In this document: one piece after another, positions 13,653-15,730 of the stretch
How positions within the stretch are numbered: position 1 is the first letter of the stretch
Layout: each line of letters begins with the position of its first letter
From: Betaproteobacteria bacterium UBA931
GTDB taxonomy: Bacteria; Pseudomonadota; Gammaproteobacteria; Burkholderiales; Casimicrobiaceae
NCBI GenBank assembly: GCA_002293615.1
Contig: DBDN01000026.1
Coordinates: 1 to 15,730 of the forward strand
Direction of reading: 5' to 3'
Length of the DNA stretch: 15,730 bases
The notes under the pieces: generated by a model
What the model was told of the DNA's origin: nothing
The model's input: only the letters and a program-made list of their open reading frames with translations
Databases searched by the model: none
Position numbers and translations under genes: made by a program

Positions 13653-14135
13653 ATGAAACGCATTTTATGTATGCTGGCGATGGCATTATTGGCGCCGGGG
13701 TCGGTTTTTGCCGCTTGCGGCAGCGAACCGCTGGCACATGAGGACGCTTTTCGTTTGTCGGCAATACCGTTGAATGACCACGCTGTCGAGGCGCGTATGG
13801 AGATCGAGCCGTGTTATTACCTGTATCAGAACAAATTGAAGTTTTCGCTGACGCCCGCTGAAATGGGTGCGGTAGCGATGCCGATCGGCATGCTCAAGCA
13901 GGATCCATATTTCGGTCAGGTCAGCGTGTACTATGGTCGGGTCAGTGTCATTTTACCGTTTTCGCCTCAGCCCAAAGGCGCTTCGATTACGCTTAAGGCC
14001 GAATATCAGGGATGCGCCGAGGCCATAGGACTTTGTTATCCGCTTTCGGCGCAAATGCTGATGTTTACCGTTCCAAAATCGGCGATTCCCGGTGAAGAAG
14101 TTTTTGCCCGTGTGCCTAAAAAACGCTGGTTCTAA
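13653..14135 (+). CDS. Stand-alone DsbD N-terminal (alpha) domain, exported
   Basis: The 160-residue product has a signal peptide (cleavage after VFA, about residue 20; FAAC might also be read as a poor lipobox) followed by only the immunoglobulin-like alpha domain of DsbD. Family features are the YYLYQNK cap loop (55-61), PYFGQVSVYYGRV (85-97), and YQGCAEAIGLCYP (118-130) with C121 and C128, the active-site pair that passes electrons to DsbC or DsbG-like proteins. Full DsbD has about 560 residues; the membrane beta and thioredoxin-like gamma domains are absent, and the frame stops at PKKRWF with no remnant seen after it. The pair spacing is CX6C rather than E. coli's CX5C, and an extra Cys54 replaces Gly in the cap loop. 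GAGG (13643-13646) favours ATG 13653 over 13650. Confidence 0.75.
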   Translation: MKRILCMLAMALLAPGSVFAACGSEPLAHEDAFRLSAIPLNDHAVEARMEIEPCYYLYQNKLKFSLTPAEMGAVAMPIGMLKQDPYFGQVSVYYGRVSVILPFSPQPKGASITLKAEYQGCAEAIGLCYPLSAQMLMFTVPKSAIPGEEVFARVPKKRWF

Positions 14136-14173
14136 GCGTTGGCTTTGATTAACCTTTCCTTTCTTTTATTCAT

Positions 14174-15013
14174 ATGATGCAATCTTTTTTTCTTAAAACC
14201 ATTGTTATTTCATGTTTCACACTGCTGATCGTCGCATGCGATCGTGGAACACCGGCCAATACGGCTGCTTCCGACGCCGTTGCAACCAGCAGCGATACCA
14301 TCGCATCCACCAAAGTGGAAACGACCAGCGCGGAAACGGCTGGTGCAGAGGACGCATCGTCGATGGAAGACGCGCCAATGGGTAAATTGCCCGATGACCC
14401 TTTAGCGCAAATGCGCATTACGCTAAAACCGTATTGGGCGCCAATCGACAATGGCGGGATTATTTTGTTGGCGGATATTGAAAATGGCGCGATGAACGTT
14501 CTGGCTTTTCAAAAATTGCTCAAACTTTATCCGGAACTTGAGCAGAAAGATAACAATGTTTGGGAACCGCTTGCCGAAAGGTTGGCGCAGCGTTGTCTGA
14601 CGCTGACACGGCAAGGCAAAATGGAATACGGCGTTTATGAACTGAAAAATTACCTCAAGGATTACACAGATCAACAAATGCTTCCCTTTGATGATAGAGG
14701 CGGCGCGCCGATCGGTATCCCCGACGCCGATATTCTGGCGTTCGATTTTACCGAAGAACACGAAAAGCTGATTCGACATATGAATGTACGTGCCGCTGAG
14801 GGCAATGTGCTGTTAATGGATTTTAAAGAGCCGTATGTTGGCCATGCCGATATTTATCGTGCAATGGCGGCAGCGCTTGGCGACGATATTCCCACTGATG
14901 CGGAAATCCCGGCGGAAAACAAGCATTATTATGACATTTTGCAGCGGGAAATGATCTTTGCCATACAAGCGTTCTGGAAATACGCGCAAATACCCGGTGA
15001 AGAAACAAAATAA
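14174..15013 (+). CDS. Putative inner-membrane lipoprotein, unknown function
   Basis: The 279-residue product has a clear lipobox LIVAC with Cys22. Asp at +2 (CDR) is the E. coli signal for retention in the inner membrane. A low-complexity linker (residues about 27-67, rich in Ala, Ser, Thr and Glu) leads to a helical mature domain with many aromatic and charged residues (LAQMRITLKPYWAP, VWEPLAERLAQRCLTLT, YDILQREMIFAIQAFWKYA). I do not recognise the family. A second ATG at 14177 is also possible; no strong Shine-Dalgarno is visible. It follows the DsbD-like gene after 38 bases and ends before a strong terminator, so it is the last gene of the cutA group. Confidence 0.8.
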   Translation: MMQSFFLKTIVISCFTLLIVACDRGTPANTAASDAVATSSDTIASTKVETTSAETAGAEDASSMEDAPMGKLPDDPLAQMRITLKPYWAPIDNGGIILLADIENGAMNVLAFQKLLKLYPELEQKDNNVWEPLAERLAQRCLTLTRQGKMEYGVYELKNYLKDYTDQQMLPFDDRGGAPIGIPDADILAFDFTEEHEKLIRHMNVRAAEGNVLLMDFKEPYVGHADIYRAMAAALGDDIPTDAEIPAENKHYYDILQREMIFAIQAFWKYAQIPGEETK

Positions 15014-15039
15014 ATTCTGACCTTGCAGGTGTAAATGAC

Positions 15040-15068
15040 AAGAGCCGGTCTTCCCCGGCTCTTTTTTT
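15040..15068 (+). terminator. Rho-independent terminator after the cutA-lipoprotein group
   Basis: A 9-bp stem (AAGAGCCGG 15040-15048 with CCGGCTCTT 15055-15063), 6-base loop, and a run of seven T (15062-15068). A textbook terminator that separates the preceding group from xseB-ispA. Confidence 0.92.
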
Positions 15069-15120
15069 ATTCGCATGATAAAATTCTTCCATCTTAGCCG
15101 ATGGCTTTCTTCGAGCGTGC

Positions 15121-15148
15121 TTGAAGTGATATTCGGCGCAAATAAAGA
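15121..15148 (+). promoter_or_regulatory. Possible promoter of xseB-ispA
   Basis: TTGAAG (15121-15126) and TAAAGA (15143-15148) spaced by 16 bases, upstream of xseB and downstream of the terminator, where a new promoter is expected. The -10 matches the consensus poorly. Confidence 0.25.
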
Positions 15149-15171
15149 AAAAATTATGGGTAAGAAAAACC

Positions 15172-15429
15172 ATGGCTAAATTACCGTCGACAAAAGCCGT
15201 AACGGATCAGGAACAAAAACCAACCAGCTTTGAAGCCGCCATGGCGGAAGTGGAAGAATTGGTGGCGCGTATGGAGAATGGCGAGCTTCCGTTGGCGGAT
15301 GCGCTCAAATCATATCAACGAGGCGTCGAGCTGCTTTCGTATTGCCAAAAGGAATTGCGTGCGGCGCAACAGCAGGTACGCATTCTCGAAGAGGGTGTAT
15401 TGAAAGATTTCGACGATGATAATGAGTAA
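15172..15429 (+). CDS. xseB: Exodeoxyribonuclease VII small subunit
   Basis: An 85-residue helical protein that binds several copies to XseA to form the exonuclease VII complex, which degrades single-stranded DNA. The conserved core runs from TSFEAAMAEVEELVARMENGELPLADALKSY (written in parts: FEAAMAEVEELV, MENGELPL) to the heptad-like C-terminal helix LRAAQQQVRILE. The length matches E. coli XseB (80). It is adjacent to ispA, the standard xseB-ispA(-dxs) order. Its stop overlaps the ispA start by 8 bases (ATGAGTAA at 15422-15429). The ribosome site is weak. Confidence 0.95.
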   Translation: MAKLPSTKAVTDQEQKPTSFEAAMAEVEELVARMENGELPLADALKSYQRGVELLSYCQKELRAAQQQVRILEEGVLKDFDDDNE

Positions 15430-15730
15430 ACGCTCAAGCGAATGTGCAAATGAATGTGCCGAGGTTCAAGCAGATCATCAATACGACGCACGATGGCAAA
15501 AAGCACAACACGCTCGTATTGAACGGGTGCTGGAAGGCGTATTTGTTTCTTTGCCCGATTCTTCGATGTTACTGGACACGATGCGTTACGCGACGCGCGG
15601 CGGCAAACGTGTGCGCGCGCTTTTGGTATACGCGGCGGCGGAGCTTTCGGGCAGCGCGCTCGATATTGCCGATGCGCCGGCGGCGGCGGTGGAACTGATT
15701 CATGCGTACTCGTTGGTGCACGATGATCTG
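15422..15730 (+). CDS. ispA: Farnesyl diphosphate synthase (N-terminal part)
   Basis: Condenses dimethylallyl and geranyl diphosphate with isopentenyl diphosphate to farnesyl diphosphate, the precursor of quinone side chains and of the undecaprenyl carrier. The visible 103 residues contain TRGGKRVRALLVYAA with the conserved GGKRxR isopentenyl-diphosphate binding site, and ELIHAYSLVHDDL, the beginning of the first Asp-rich motif. The window ends inside that motif, so the rest is outside. The ATG at 15422 overlaps the xseB stop, typical of translational coupling. The N-terminal extension (SSECANECAEVQADHQYD) before the first helix is cysteine-containing and variable in the family. Confidence 0.92.
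   Translation, partial: MSKRSSECANECAEVQADHQYDARWQKAQHARIERVLEGVFVSLPDSSMLLDTMRYATRGGKRVRALLVYAAAELSGSALDIADAPAAAVELIHAYSLVHDDL

Overview
This window looks like chromosomal core sequence from a betaproteobacterium, most likely a Burkholderiales member with moderate GC. The basis is gene content and order: accB-accC-prmA followed by a zinc-ribbon/DUF3426 protein, yceF-type maf with a tetrapyrrole-methylase-family methyltransferase, short-type ilvD near lgt, cutA followed by a DsbD-type gene, and xseB-ispA. I cannot name the genus from sequence alone.

Layout. Positions 1-3698 (+): end of accB, then accC, prmA and a membrane-anchored zinc-ribbon protein. Positions 3708-4984: a patch that reads as accessory, with an NlpE-like gene cut short, the C-terminal half of a VOC/PhnB-like protein without its N-terminus, a small intact cupin, and about 350 bases with no recognisable gene. 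Positions 4985-7697 (+): a small secreted orphan protein, a UbiA-fold membrane protein that has lost its catalytic aspartate motifs, yceF and a SAM methyltransferase. A tRNA-Asn (GTT) follows, with a strong terminator that separates it from the convergent minus-strand set. Positions 7914-11264 (-): a DMT-family transporter, ilvD and a lipoprotein, tightly packed as an operon in that transcription order. Positions 11458-12724 (+): lgt and a DUF805 membrane protein, joined by a 29-codon cysteine-rich reading frame. Positions 12768-13202 (-): an FxsA-like membrane protein. From 13286 (+): cutA, a stand-alone DsbD N-terminal domain, a lipoprotein, a strong terminator, then xseB and the start of ispA, which runs off the window.

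How the genes relate. AccB and AccC are the biotin carrier and biotin carboxylase of acetyl-CoA carboxylase. IlvD serves branched-chain amino acid synthesis, and IspA serves isoprenoid synthesis. Lgt lipidates lipoproteins such as the two encoded here. The secreted orphan, the lipoproteins, FxsA, DUF805 and the DsbD domain form a loose envelope theme. I see no CRISPR array, integrase, transposase or complete mobile element, and no obvious multi-gene novel system. The most interesting items are the active-site-less UbiA homologue, the lone DsbD alpha domain with an extra cysteine in its cap loop, the broken nlpE/VOC junction, and the small frame between lgt and DUF805.
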